A DNA stretch of 64,000 nt from Timema cristinae (Eukaryota; Arthropoda; Insecta; Phasmatodea; Timematidae): contig JBCFYV010011135.1 of the NCBI GenBank assembly GCA_039000515.1, positions 4,744,284 through 4,808,283 on the forward strand, in the 5' to 3' direction. Position numbers and translations under genes: made by a program. The notes under the pieces were generated by a model. That model was not told where the DNA came from. It was given only the letters and a program-made list of their open reading frames with translations, and did not search any database. Each line of letters opens with the position of its first letter. Positions within the stretch are counted from its first letter, which is position 1. Below, piece after piece: positions 47,833-60,520 of this stretch.

Positions 47833-48131
47833 TTATTATTATTATTATTATTATTAAGCACCGCGTCTTACTACCCGTTCGGGTTATACGCACTTACGCT
47901 AATGTGTAATGGTAGGGTGATTGTGAGATGAAATGAAGGACCTACAGTTTAACATAGAATCCGAACCACGGTGGCGACTTGGCATTCCACACATTCACAA
48001 GGATATGTCTTGTCAGAGGTGTAGGAAGGGTTTGGTAATCAGATAAATCTGTGTCGGGACCGAGGATCAACCCCGGCCGCCAGCACAGAAGTCTTGACAC
48101 CTTACCCCTAGACCACCAGGTCACTCACAAC
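47833..48131 (-). mobile_element. tRNA-derived SINE, family 2
   Basis: Full - strand copy: (ATT)n tail at 47833-47856, common tail, body with GAATCCGAACCACGGTGGCG, and the inverted tRNA-like head ending CCTAGACCACCAGGTCAC. Perfect 11-base duplication tggatattaaa at 47822-47832 and 48132-48142. Confidence 0.92.
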
Positions 48132-48142
48132 TGGATATTAAA

Positions 48143-48780
48143 AACTATCAACAAACATCAATACAGTGTAGTATTGTATTATAAAATTACTTTGAAATGT
48201 ATAATCCTAGTTTTTGCTCTAATAAAATAATACCAGTATTAAATATTTTCTTAATAAACAGGTGATTTATTTTTAGTACAGAAGAATAGTGTATTCCATT
48301 GGATTTTTTGTGAAGGTAGGGAATTACTATATAGGAACCCTTGATTATACGGTATGAAGTGGTGTGGTGCCTGGTGTTTTCCTTAAAATATACCTGTATG
48401 AGTTTTATGATGTCATTAATCCAAGATGGTCACCATAAAATACATATAAATTTGAGTATATTTCCTCCTATGCTCCTGTGAAAAAAATACATCCAAAAGT
48501 TTTTTATTAAGCATAAAACAAGAAAAAGATTGTTTATTAACAATATTCCGATATTTTCATCGTTTCAGGTGTTATTAAACTTTGTATTATTGATTTTTAA
48601 CACATTTTGTGTTATCAACAGGTATTAACTATTAAAAGTGATGAACCTTATTTAATTAGTTTATTTACAACTGCTGCATATTAAAAAAATCACTATTATT
48701 GATTTTAAAAAAGCATTTCTAGAGTGATTTTGTCAAGTTTAAACTGTACATTGATAGAACATTATAAAATTTACAACAAA
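48143..48780. other. MED25 intron, nothing seen
   Basis: AT-rich spacer. Confidence 0.4.
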
Positions 48781-48784
48781 TCAT

Positions 48785-49330
48785 CTTCAAAGTCCTCTAA
48801 GGAATCTTCAATATTAATTGTTTTATCATGGTTGTTGTCACAGACACTTCCTCTTCTCCACATCCATACAATTCAATACACTTAAGATTTTGGGAAATAA
48901 AGTTGATGGTAGGGCACACCTTCCTTTAACACAAGAGCATGTATTATGTTGAGCAGTCTGTTTTATCACACACAACAGTAACATAATAGTTGCTTTTCTT
49001 TTGCACTTCCCATCCAAAATCTGGTGGTGAATGCACAAGTTGTAATATCATAGATTTGTGTACAAGGGTCATAAACTTTCTATCAACAGTCTGTCATTAT
49101 CAAGAAAATTTTCCGAATTTGCTAAGAGATTCAAGAACCCTATTGTCCCCTGTGTTGAAGACTTTCCAGAAAAGGGTTTTTGCTTTCTTTGCCAATGACC
49201 TTGCGCAGGACATGACGTGCAGCCCTATTATGGTTGAAGATTTTTGGAGAGCCAGGGATTCAGTTACTCCGCAAAGTTTACCATTCTTCGGTTTTGCTCC
49301 ACTTCTGTTACAAACTTAGTGTCCTTTGGA
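48785..49330 (-). pseudogene. Second relic of the Cys-rich repeated protein family
   Basis: On the - strand, broken frames read ARSLAKKAKTLFWKVFNTGD then NRVLESLSKFGKF, later LVHSPPDFGWEVQKK, DKTDCS, and Cys-rich text ending LKCIELYGCGEEE. A PDFGWE block followed by a Cys-rich end is the same architecture as the family whose tail is at 5530-5763. Many frameshifts and stops. The family function is unknown to me. Confidence 0.45.
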
Positions 49331-50790
49331 AAGGATTTGGACCACTACAAAGAAAGGATGAAGAACTTTGTATCTGGTAAATGAATGTGCTGATCGTGTA
49401 CTACTGTTAAATGACTTGAAGCCACATGTTGTTTCTATGTGGGTGGTTTTAACGTACGGCTATCTCTTCTTCAGACTCTGCATTGGCTTGATCTTCTAGT
49501 AGGTTCATTAATTTGTTTTTGTCTGTACATAATAGCTGCCTGCCATCTAAAGCAAACATTGGAACATTGAATGAGGAACTACAGGAATTTCAAAAATGCC
49601 CAAAGACTACTTAAGATTTATATCTGGTCTGATTATTGACGCAATCAGCAAATGAATGAACATTGATTGATCTGCCTTAAGTTGAACTATGGTTTCAAGC
49701 CATTTTGGTTGGAACCTTCTTGCAAGCTGGTTTACATGGTCAATTTAATTTAATTTGTGTTATTTTTTCTCATAAATTTGTTTTGTTAAACTCAATTTGT
49801 TCGTTTTAAAGGTGCTGTGCATTCCATATTGATGCTTATTCCTTCACTGAATAGATACTACTTTCAAACTGAGATTGTATTTGGGGGTGAGGGGGCAATC
49901 TTATGACTTTGGATCCATTGAATTCATTATGGTTTTTTAGACTACCTGCAATTCACTTATTTGCTTCTGTGGTTTGCAGTGAAAGTTTAGGAGAGGTTAA
50001 AAAAACCTTGCCAATGACTTTTTCTTTTGTGTATTATTTACCAGACCACCTAATACTTCCATTGCTCTATTTTCATGTTCCAGACCCCTTTCATGAATTG
50101 TCCCCTAACATCAGTGTTTGTGTTTTTCAGCTAGATGTATACTTTCATAGATTTAAGAAGCTATTTTACTAAATTTTCCCATGCACTTTTCACTGATATT
50201 ATGTAAATAAGTATATTCTCAACCATTTTCTCACATTGTAGAGCAGATTGTGACGTAATTTTTTTAAATCTGATAATGCAGCCTTAAAGTACAATTCTTT
50301 GGCTGGTATCCAGAATTTTTATAGTATGATTAGTTGCCTATGCTAATATGTAAGTTAGTGAAAACTTTAAAAAAAAAAAAAAAAAAAAAGTAAAATTTAG
50401 GTAAATGTGACAAATTTTGAGTCGAAGAAATTTTACAAAACACTATCAAAAGTACTTGGCATTGGCCAGAATAACTCTGCATTGTATCGCGTGTTTACAC
50501 CCTGCAAGGATTTTCTTTGCTTGAAACTGACAGAGGAAAAAATCCCATTTATTTCTCCTGGCCCAGTTTTTAATAAATTTTTAAAAATCTAAGCCTAATT
50601 TTAAAATTACAGGTTGATCATATTTACTAATATCCCTAATATATTTATAGTAGATATTAGTAAAACCATAATCATTACAATGTGGGACAACAAGTAACAT
50701 TATGCTAACATGTGTCGCTGTAGGGTGGTTGCCATGACAACCTGACATCACTGTTGTTTACTATGTCCTGTGGACTATGCTAGGGAGAGC
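49331..50790. other. MED25 intron, nothing firm
   Basis: Includes an A20-type run at 50371-50390. The 61-codon + strand frame at 50407-50592 contains KFYKTLSKVLGIGQNN and KDFLCLKLTEEKIPFISPGP. It has coding-like composition but I do not recognise it; an adjacent poly(A) upstream rather than downstream argues against a simple + strand retrocopy. Confidence 0.3.
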
Positions 50791-50792
50791 CC

Positions 50793-51170
50793 TTGCTACA
50801 TGTAGTCAACAAACTGATCATTCAGACATGTGCTGCTATGTGCGGACGGGAGGGAGTAGAAAATGCTACAACCAAAGAGAACTATAAAAATGCCCAAAAT
50901 GTGAATTGTTACGCCCACCAATTAAATAGACTGTTCGAACAAGCTGCTTCTAATAAAATGGATATGATTTTTTTTTCTGCAAATTAAAAGGGATTCACAT
51001 TTTTCTTTCATTCTGTAGACATGAAAGCAGCTGTAGAGCATGTATGCGATAAAAAAAAAGCCCAACCCTAACAAACAAGATGGAATTTTCAATCCATAAT
51101 AATACAAGCCATCTTCATTTACAAAGACAATATCCTGCAATGACTCAGCAACAAAAACATTGGCTCCTGA
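50793..51170 (+). pseudogene. hAT-type (DUF4371/ZMYM-like) transposase relic
   Basis: The + strand frame reads TTKENYKNAQNVNCYAHQLN then RLFEQAAS and IFFS. After a stop and shift come KGFTFFFHSVDMKAAVEHV and TRWNFQSIIIQAIF (TRW codons at 51075-51083). The YKNAQxVxCYAHQLN...FFS...TRWN order is characteristic of the catalytic region of ZMYM/DUF4371-type hAT proteins. Stops and frameshifts show decay. Weak continuation may run to about 51720. Confidence 0.75.
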
Positions 51171-52246
51171 CCTTAACTAGCCTTAAAATAACACTTTCTT
51201 GTTTTGGCTAAATTTTTACTCAGTTCCTCACATTGGTATATTATTTAATCACTTATGAGTTCCGCAAACTTATCCACTGAAAATTAATTCTGATATTGAT
51301 CACTTCAAAAAAGGTGATAATCAAAATTATAAATAAGCTACCTTATGTATTCAAAACAAGAGAAAAGAATGGAGGGGCTCGCAGAAGGAAAAAGAAAAAA
51401 GGCTATGACCAAATGATAATTTAAATTGATTAGCAAAGGAAGTTTGTGATAGCTCTATTTCAAATAAAATATTTCATTATGAATTCTTGTAATTATGCCT
51501 ATGACTTCTTAGGAACGTGGAGGGTGTTTTTAAACTCTGAAGTCAACCAAATCCTACTTAAGTAACACAATGGGTTAAGTAAGACAGATTAAATGCTTTG
51601 TCCATATTGTATTTAAAACAGAGTATTTGCAAGATACGAGACTTTAACAACTTACTAATAGAAAACTTCACTTTAGACAAAACCAGAAGTTTAGATGTGT
51701 CTTTCAAACCATAAACATACTTATAAACTAATTCTTATCTAGATACTATTTATAGTGATCGAACTTATTTATATATTTATTTGTTTACTCTTGTGTGTTT
51801 GTGTGTGCATGTGTAAGTGTGTGTTTATATGTGTGTGTGTATGTGTAGGGTGGATATTTTACAGTGGATAGTTTTAGATTTCAAACCAAGTAAGTTTTTG
51901 TACTTTTATTAACGTTATACTTTTTAAGTGTAGTTTTTTTTATGTTAATTTTAGGCTGGTGTAAAGTTGGTATAAGATAAGCTATAGTATACCTTATTTG
52001 ACACTTTTTAAGAGGGGCCTTCCTTAAATTACACTCACAAGCCACCATTGGCTATTGCACTTAATTAGGCTGCAAGCTATATGGAACGTACGTAACACAC
52101 TAACATATTTCAAGGCAAAATAGTAAAAAGGTTTGGCTATAGTAGCAGCATACAACATAAGAATCAATGAGATGGTTTCATTATAATGGATTATATGCAT
52201 TTTTTTACCAGTAATACTATTTATTATTATTATTAGCTGTTTTGTC
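51171..52246. other. MED25 intron with GT-rich microsatellite
   Basis: Interrupted (GT)n at about 51792-51847. No other feature is supported, apart from possible trailing pieces of the hAT relic. Confidence 0.4.
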
Positions 52247-52441
52247 TTACGACAGGTTTATTATTTTTGTCATTGAACTTGACCTCCAATGCACCCTGTC
52301 CTCTGCCTCCTCCTTCCCTCTATGACGTTGTGAAGAAGAAGTTCCTCTAAGGATGTGTCTGATCCTGTTTGCTCTGTGCTGAAGAATCAAATCCAAAATG
52401 GTTCTCTTCCCACCCACTATTCTTAGGACTTCATTTGTCAC
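52247..52441 (-). pseudogene. LINE C-terminal tail relic
   Basis: The - strand frame reads EVLRIVGGKRTILDLILQHR then ANRIRHILRGTSS. The VLRxVGxKRT...RxxRIxHILR pattern is the extreme C-terminus of a common insect non-LTR retrotransposon. The usual ...GKRxRGR ending is shifted into another frame. Confidence 0.65.
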
Positions 52442-53605
52442 TTTGTCTGTTCATCTGATATTCTTGGAAACACTTAAAAAAAAGAGATCAACTCCTATGT
52501 CAAAAATAAATCAAAAGTAATAAGTTCTGCTACTGTGTAAACTTTCTCAGAGCAGAAGGCATCAGATAAACTTATTATAATAATAATAATAATAATAATA
52601 ATAGAACCTATTGTTTTTCTAAGCTTCATTAAAACATTTATATAATATTACTGATACATTGGCATAGATGTAAAAATCAAATACTATAATTATTTATTTT
52701 TTATTTTTAACAGTTATTCATACTCAGTCTAAATGTCCATATAAATACAGTATATTATTTTTAGGGTCATAGATACCCGAGCTCATTATAACACACAAAA
52801 AGCAGAGGGTTGTGTGATTTTTATTTGCCAGCTATTGATCCAAACAAAACTATCAAACAGTTGTATCATTAAAGATACTTTAGTCACTGTCATATTCACA
52901 CCAGCAGTGGTGAAGCGGGATGATAATTTTTGGTAAGCTGAATCATGAACATGCATAAAGGGGAACACTTAACAATATTGAAATAGGATTTTCATTTAGT
53001 TATATATAATACAATACTGGCAGACTACTACTAACTAATCATAATATTTTTTTAAAAATTGTTTGTTTTTTCCTATAACTTCTGTGAAATATAAAATTTT
53101 GTTATTGCTATTTTTCCTTTTAAATTTACTTTTTGTTCAAAAGACAAAGCCTCAGAATTATCAAACAAAATGTCAACTGAACCAAAAGACTTGTTGTCGA
53201 TGTTTACAACATTCCCCATTTTTTCTCTGATACATACACTAAATATGCTCTGAATGTAACTCTCACGAGTCGGGGATAGTTGGCATCAGCCCCCTCGCAG
53301 GCCTGATTCTCCGGGTGTGTTAGGTGGAATTGACACATTCGCTTCATGCGCTTGCTAAATTTCACCACAAACAATGACAATTAAATTGTTAATTTTACAT
53401 CTATTTTATGTAAAGAGATGTTTTCTCTTCTTTTTCAAAACCTTTTGGGATAGCCAAACTTATCTTAAGACATATTCAAAAATGAGGAAATACACTTGGC
53501 ATAAAATTAATTTATACATCTCAGTAATAAATGTGAAGGTAAGGTCCTCATTTTCTATGTTAAAGCTATCATATTGTGTCATACATGTTATTTCATTCAT
53601 AATTA
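52442..53605. other. MED25 intron with (AAT)n run
   Basis: (AAT/TAA)n at about 52577-52604. A GC-richer patch at about 53265-53350 (CACGAGTCGGGGATAG, CTCGCAGGCCTGATTC) is unassigned. Confidence 0.35.
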
Positions 53606-53606
53606 A

Positions 53607-54143
53607 GCTGGGTTTATATTCATGCATAACGCATAGTTAATAGTGTATAGCAAATAGTTCACAAGATGTTGAAACACATTATTTTCAAGGATAGCATTTA
53701 TAATCAATACATAGTAAATAATGAATAGTGTACAATGCATAAAGTTAATTCAGCTTTAACTTATTATACATTATGCATGACATGTGTCACCCTAAATATT
53801 AAATTTTGATTTTGTTTATTGGGAAGTAAGTCTACTAAAATATTCATAATAAAATCAGAACTTAATAAAAATTGAATTTGATTTAATAGTACAGTACAGA
53901 CAAAACATAAGTGTAGTCAAATTCAAAAGATACTGTTTGATTAAAGTTATTTTTTGAATGAACCCTTTATTGAAGTATTTTTAGAAATACTATCCAGTAG
54001 TGAAAAGAGGTTATGCCATTTTCTTTAAATAAAAGACAATCAGACCTTGTACACCAATTTTATCATAAACCAAAATATTTGTCTTATTAATTGTGCACTA
54101 TTTACTATTAGCTATTCATTATGCATGAATATAAACTCAACCT
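53607..54143. mobile_element. MITE with nested inverted ends
   Basis: GGGTTTATATTCATGCATAA near 53610 is mirrored by TTATGCATGAATATAAACTC near 54120, extending about 30-40 bases per end with ATAGTTAATAG / CTATTAGCTAT. A partial internal copy of the same end lies at about 53725-53780. No coding capacity. Confidence 0.7.
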
Positions 54144-54630
54144 TAGAGCTATTTCTGGGAATAATATTTGCTATCATTGAATATATAGTTGACAGCATGA
54201 AAACAAAAGTATCTGTCGTCATTGTTGGTTCAAACTTTTACTACACCAACAGACTCGTTACCTTAATAGTGTGAAGAATGGGCCCAATCATGATGCAAAC
54301 TAGAGTAGCTTTGAAATAGTGCATTTATGCATTAAATCAAACATCCCATGTTCGAGCCCCATACTCAAGTTTTTATTTTTATCAAAGCGTATTTAATTCT
54401 TGGCAGGGATACATCTGGCAATAAACTATATTAGCATTTAATTATTTGCATTATATGAGTAGATGTAATTTTTCCATTGAAATTTTTATATATATACAAA
54501 ATTGATATTTATAATTGGTAATATATCAAGATATCCTTTTTATTGCTAATTTATATGTAAATTCCTCTTTAGTAATAACGTTGAGCTAAAGAAATCAAAG
54601 TTGTGTCATCTTGAATGTTTCGTGTTTTAG

Positions 54631-54813
54631 GAACCACAGTATCGTCACCAGGTGTTAACAATGCACCAAATGGGTGGTACACCAAGAAGTCAGCAACAGC
54701 AAATGGGACAACAGAATTCGGCCAATCAGGGGCAGCAGCAGCAACAGCAACAACAACAAACACCACAGCAACAGCAGTTTGAAGATGTCAGCACATTTGA
54801 CTTTCTCAATTAG
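54631..54813 (+). CDS. MED25: MED25 terminal exon
   Basis: Last coding exon: 183 bases including the TAG stop at 54811-54813, entered in phase 0 after acceptor cgtgttttag. It reads EPQYRHQVLTMHQMGGTPRS, then a polyglutamine tract with mixed CAG/CAA codons, then FEDVSTFDFLN and stop. Gln-rich composition and phase match the upstream exons, and no other terminal exon was found in the intervening 22.2 kb. The mixed codons make this a stable Gln tract rather than a pure CAG microsatellite. The assignment to the MED25 C-terminus is inferred from frame, composition and position, because this tail is poorly conserved between orders. Confidence 0.82.
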   Translation, partial: EPQYRHQVLTMHQMGGTPRSQQQQMGQQNSANQGQQQQQQQQQTPQQQQFEDVSTFDFLN

Positions 54814-55746
54814 TTTGCTAGCCTTGTGTGTCATGTATTATTAAAGATGTATACATTCATTCCTAAAACAGGAAGCTCTCTTTAAATATATTATAATAAT
54901 TTTAGAGAGATGGAGAGGTTGTGTAACTTGACACAAGTAAGTGAACTGGCTATTTTCCTTTCTTTAAACTATAATTGACCTTGAATTGACAAAAATATAT
55001 GCTATGGAATTTGAGGACTTAATTATTTCACATTGTAATCAAATTAATCATTTCTCGCTATTTTGCTACAAAATGGCTATGATTCATATTAATGAACATA
55101 ACAAAGTATATTAATTTTAATTGTATGCAACTCAGAAAAGCTAGGATTATTTTATATTGTCTTTAAGTTGATATGTAGACCTATTTTATGTGTATGTTTG
55201 TGAAAATGATTGGAAAATTAATTTTTTACTATAATTTATAAATCAACAATAGAATATCTTGGTGTAAGATAAGGATAAAATTGTAATGTCTTGAGTGGTA
55301 CATGAAACTGGTGACGAACATTATTTCATTTCATTTTTAAAACAATTTAGAATGTGTTGTTTATTTTAAGACGGGGGTGCTTATTTATTTTTTTGTCCCT
55401 AAAATGTGTTACATAATAAATAAAATTCATATGTAAATAGTCATTCCATGTGTTGTGTGAATTTAAACTTTTTCTCAAGGGCTTTTTTTTATTCATTGAA
55501 TCTTCTTTTGAGTTGATGTCCTGGAAAATAAACTTAAGTAAATGCATACATTTTTTGCCACTGGTATTATATTAATTCTTCAATGGTATTAAAAAGGTTC
55601 CAAATTCTTATAAAGTAACAAACCAACTTCTAATAGACTGGAAATTGAAACATTATTTGAACTTTAAAATAGCCATTTTATTCTAAGTTTCCACAGGTGT
55701 ATTTTATTTATGAATTATATATGTGCAATATTCACCTGAAAATAAA
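54814..55746 (+). other. Probable MED25 3' untranslated region
   Basis: AT-rich sequence directly after the MED25 stop. Candidate AATAAA polyadenylation signals are visible at 55415-55420, 55527-55532 and 55741-55746. Which one is used cannot be decided from the sequence. No open frame of note. Confidence 0.45.
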
Positions 55747-57140
55747 ATGTTCGCAGATAAATAATCCACCCCAGCTCATTCTCTACTAAGATATAGTGTT
55801 TGCTTTGCACAGTATATTCTGAAATGAGCTATAACAGATTATTAACCAGAAGTATCACTATTATTATTTAAAGTATTTAAAATGCACTTTCTGACCTGAC
55901 ATATTAACACACAACTTATAAACTAACTTAAATCTATAACAAACACAACATCCAACCCCCAGCTGTTAATTCATCTCTCTGAGAGGTGAAACCCACATTT
56001 CTCCAATGCTACATTTTTCAACACCATCGAGAATTGAACCCAATACCCTAAGCTCAGTAGGTAGGTAGACTTGCTACTGACTGATCTAAGGTGTCGTACA
56101 ACTTTTTTTTCAAGTTGTTAATTTAAATAAAATATCCTTATCAATTTTGGTTGTGTATTTGTGATTTTTATATAAATAAATATGATACAATCCTTATCAT
56201 TCTTTTTCCTCTGCTTAGTTCCTAGCTGTCCATATGTTAATAAAACCAAGCTATTCACATATGTTTAAGTTATAATAGTACTACCTAATAGGTCTGGTGA
56301 TGCTGCTGATGATGATCTTGACATTTTGGTTCAGAGAGTACGGAGACATATTGGCCATACTAATACTATAAGGGGTCTCTACTCCTAAAAAAAGGTTTAG
56401 AACCCCTAAGCTAGAGCAAGATAATAGTTTAATTGATCCGTCTCAGTCTCACCTATGGCTCTGACAAATATGAGACAGACTAGTAATAACATGCAGTTCC
56501 TGTCATGATTGGAGTGAAGTTGTCATAAAGAGTACCATCTTTTCACTGCTGCCCGAGGCTTACAGCTGAAGGTGGAACTGTTGAACTATTTGTATAAAGG
56601 TCAAAATATAAAGACGCACTCCACCTCCTGACGGAACGCTCCTCGAGATAATGTTGCACCGCACTCACCAAAAGTTCCGAGATAACTGAAGGAGGCTTGC
56701 GGATTATAAGCTCGGTGACTTACCTTCTAGAGCTCAACCGAAGCTTCCCCCACTCTTCACTTGTGGCCGACCCACAAGGCCTTGCGAACCATACTATACA
56801 TGCTGCAGCAGTCTTGCAATGAGGATAACAACGAACACATTGGTGATTACAACACTACAAGGACTACAGCTACAACTATCACCAATAATCCATACCATGG
56901 AAGTCCTGCATCGAGAGAAGAAAGTACTTATATAAGCAATTTATAATCATTAAATCATGCATGTGAGCTTAAAGTCATGCTTATTTGGTTTGTCAGTGAC
57001 GATGTCAGGATTCAAACTATGACCAAGGTTAATCGAGTTGATTTTTATTGAACGGTTTCTCCCTTCTCTCTCCACGCAAACAAAGGTAGGCCCCTATATT
57101 TCTACCTACCCCAAAAGTGTAATTAAATGTGAGCAGACCC
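55747..57140. other. Intergenic, SINE remnant and unassigned GC-richer patch
   Basis: A reverse-oriented tRNA-like SINE remnant at about 55955-56100 (GAGAATTGAACCCAATACCC) is related to the one at 34900-35040. About 56500-56800 is GC-richer with no recognised protein. At about 56390-56415 GGTTTAGAACCCCTAAGC resembles a hAT terminus. Confidence 0.4.
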
Positions 57141-57200
57141 GCTTTAGTGGCTGAATGGTCTAACACACTACTCTCATAGTAAACTGTCTAGATCGTGTAC
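57141..57200 (+). repeat. tRNA-like SINE head fragment
   Basis: GACCCGCTTTAGTGGCTGAA then TGGTCTAACACACTAC resembles a SINE head with an A box. No tail is attached. Confidence 0.4.
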
Positions 57201-57359
57201 ATGCGTGCATTTTGTTATGTTTTGTATTATTATAATCATTATTAGAATTATTATATTTATGTATTGATAGACTCATTAAAAAGTGTTTTAATTTCTGGAG
57301 CTTACTTAATATGGTTAGAGATTGTCTTACTTTTCTATGTAGAAATTAAATTAGCAAAA

Positions 57360-58195
57360 ACAAAAATGAAACTAAAATTATAAGTAAGGAAGTACCGCTA
57401 GGATCGATTCTATACTTAATTTACATCAATACAATCCTAGGACAAGTAAATCATGGACACATATCTATCCACAAATGACGCTGCAATATTGACGGTTCAT
57501 GGGAACCTCCAAATGGCGGAATACTAATGTGGACTTATGACCAACATCTAAAAATAAGTTCAGGGAAATCCTAAGTAAATATATATATGATGTTCTAAAA
57601 TGGACATAGGTGAATATAACACATCACAACTATAAATATTTACATAACTCGATTCAAACAATTTGTGAATGTAACAAACAGTCATATGTAATTTGAACTA
57701 ATCATCAACAAACTTCATAAATGGGACAAACACAGTCAAAAATCAAGAACAAGCTAAATGGATTGACATGTTTTCTTACCCCTTATGAGGTATCTGGATA
57801 CTAAAATGATAATAAGCACAAACAATAACACCCATCTAGGGGTTGGCTGGGTTGGGGGGGGGGGGGGATAACAAAATTCTATAATTACAACAAAAAGTGT
57901 AAATATTTTTTGTACCAAAAATGCTAATGTACAAATATTTTGCCAACATAAAATCTACTTCTAAGCTAACTACATGAATACAACCTCTTTATATAGTTAT
58001 TTTTTGGATATATACAAACAAACTTACCATCATTCACATAAAACCTGCTCAACATTTAAGAAAGAAGGGAGTACAATTGGTAAGTATTCAAATTTATATG
58101 GAAATCAAGAAATGAGATGTATCCCCAAATTATTAACTCAACTACAACCAGAACTCTTGAGATGTTCCTCAAATAAGTGTAGCAAAAAATAAAAA
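57360..58195 (+). pseudogene. Jockey-type LINE reverse transcriptase relic
   Basis: The + strand reads ISKEVPLGSILYLIYINTIL, then after a frameshift TYLSTNDAAILTVHG. The motif (G)VPxGSI...LxLIYIN followed by ADDTA-like text is the catalytic core of a jockey-type reverse transcriptase, with the Asp pair disrupted here. A later frame at 57974-58192 (EGSTIGKYSNLYGNQEMR) may be its C-terminal end. Non-functional. Confidence 0.55.
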
Positions 58196-58639
58196 TAAAG
58201 ACTGTATTCTTCAAGAAATTCACCAAATAGCTCCAAGATATAAAGATGTAACTTTAGGTGTTTCAGGATTGTAATATGTAATCTTACATGAAGTTTTCTT
58301 TTGAATCATAAATAAACATTATTTAAAATGAGTTTTACTATCCATTTTTGTCCAAGTGCATTTACTATTTGGTTTGTGTCAGTTTGTTGTGTTTTATATA
58401 TTTCCTGTAGCTGTGCACTGTCTATAGTAGGTGCATCAAACTCGTTTAAACATAGGGGAAAAATTTAGAATTGAAAATACTGAGGGAAACGCATTTCAGA
58501 AAAGTAAATATTGTCAACTTCTTAATTTAATAAAACTCAAGTCTTAAAATTCTATTGAAATAAAATTAAGGTACATATGTAGTATTTGCTACAAATACAA
58601 ACATCTAAGTGGTAAAACAGAGACTTACCCCATTGCACG

Positions 58640-59060
58640 ATGTCGACCCCAGTTGAGCCAGCTACGGACACTACACTCCCAGCCCCAATTAACACGTCCA
58701 GCCTCAACAACATGCCACGTTAGACTGAGCTGGCACCGCCCCAATGTCCATGCGCAAAAAACCTGGCCAAAGAACTTCAGAAGAAAAAAAGAAACTCTTC
58801 ACCCCAGTGTCCAGGCTTTCCCAATTGGTTTAGAAACGTATGAAAGATTCGTCGCATGTGGATTCAGCCCCTTGTTTATTATCTTTGGATTACCACCCCT
58901 CCCCGTGTGGTCCCTTCGTTCTGTGTTCCGTGAGTTGTGCTGAATGGTATATAAGATTGGTTTTGAAAATGATAGACCACTCTTGGACATGCTTCGGTAA
59001 AAGTTGGACGAGGCTGAGGCTTCTGGTTATTATTTATAAAATGTAAGCAAGATTCTCTTT
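58640..59060 (+). promoter_or_regulatory. GC-richer segment with TATA box
   Basis: Contains TATATAA at 58948-58954 after a pyrimidine-rich, GC-richer stretch. It could be a solo LTR or a decayed promoter. No downstream coding frame is supported. Confidence 0.25.
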
Positions 59061-60210
59061 CGGCGTATTTATTTACTTTCTGTCTTCTAAATTCTCTTTC
59101 GGCATAATATTAATAATTTCTTTTTTATTGAAATGATTGGACTCTGGTCACACATGATTAAACAGAGACTTTAGATAATTTAAATATAGGGATATTAAAT
59201 GTTTTGACATATTTATTGTTTATTTATCTCAAACCTTTTGAGTAATGGTCAAATTCGGTTTGCTTGGTTACATATTAGATCTTGGAAATGTTTATTAACT
59301 TAAATTAATCTTGTTGTTAAATAAATAGTAAGGTTATAGTTATGAGGTTGGGCACTAATTGAAGGACAGCGCTAGGGATAGATGGTTGGAAAACTTTATA
59401 GTAATTTTGATTATTGAATGCAATTTTTTGCCAGGACTAGCGAATATATTGTTATTTAATTTTAGGATCAATATCAAAGTTTATTGATATTATATAACTT
59501 TTGTATATATGATGAACCAGTGTAGTACTCTTTCATTTGTATCACTACGAAATTTGTTTTGAAAGTTACGGGCAATACTCATTCAAATTATTGTTAGCAT
59601 TGGAAAATGAGGATTCCTGAGGAATTTTAAGTTGAAAGTTTTGAATTTACAGTCTTTGGAGACTGATTGGAATAAACAATGACTTTCGCGTGTAATATTG
59701 TTAACCAAGAACAAGAATTTAATTGTTAATATAGTGTTGCTTTCTTCGAGCTAAACTATTGTGTGATAATGAGCATGATTTTTTTACATTATAATTCAAA
59801 TAAGGACTTCTTCCTTATTTGACATGTTGCAAATATTTAATTCATTCTTTTAATAAATGATCAATTCTGTTGACTTCTCAATTTATGCTACTTTCCTATT
59901 ACTTATATATCCTTAGGTTTTATAACTACCTACTTTTAAGAGGTTTTTGTTTTTGGTGGGTGGTTCAGGTATACATTTAATCATTGTTGAGGCTGACCAG
60001 TCGGGTATAGCCCGCAACTCACACAACTCACTCCTATTACCATTTTTATTAGTATTTTTATTTTTGGACCCTACTTGTTAGGTTTCGGGTTAGGAATAGG
60101 GTTCACATATAAAATTTAAAGACTGGACATTTTTTCTAGCAAGGGTGTGTTAGGCTTTGAATCTTGGGATGATTGTATCTTTGTTTTAACAACATAGATG
60201 TGGGCAATTG
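59061..60210. other. Intergenic, nothing seen
   Basis: AT-rich with a short duplicated phrase, ATTCTCTTTCGGC, at about 59050 and 59091. Nothing else supported. Confidence 0.35.
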
Positions 60211-60222
60211 TTTATGATAAAA

Positions 60223-60520
60223 GGTGACCTGGTGGTTCTAGGGGTAAGGTGTCAGACTTCTGTGCTGGCGGCCGGGGTTCAATGCTCGGTCCCGCCAGAG
60301 ATTTATCTGATTACCAAACCCTTCCTTCACCTCTGACAAGACATCTTGTGAATGTGGGGAATGCCGGGCCTCCACCGTGGTTCGGATTCCACGTTAAACT
60401 GTAGGTCCTTCATTTCATCTCACAATCACCCTACCATTACACATTATGTAGTGTGTATAACCTGAATGGGTAGTAAGACCGGTGCTAATAATAATAATAA
60501 TAATATAACAATAATAATAA
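60223..60520 (+). mobile_element. tRNA-derived SINE, family 2, full length
   Basis: Head GACCTGGTGGTTCTAGGGGT, B box GGGGTTCAATGC, body CACCGTGGTTCGGATTCCAC, tail TATAACCTGAATGGGTAGTA, and (AAT)n. Perfect 12-base duplication tttatgataaaa at 60211-60222 and 60521-60532. Confidence 0.93.

Noticed and set aside
49903..50172. 89-codon + strand frame
   Set aside because: No motif recognised, intron-like composition, no flanking splice evidence tying it to MED25.
54569..54766. 65-codon - strand frame rich in Val/Ala
   Set aside because: Antisense shadow of the MED25 terminal exon.
57840..57870. G-run at about 57853-57867 considered as a G-quadruplex or regulatory site
   Set aside because: A single homopolymer run with no neighbouring G-tracts; likely simple sequence.
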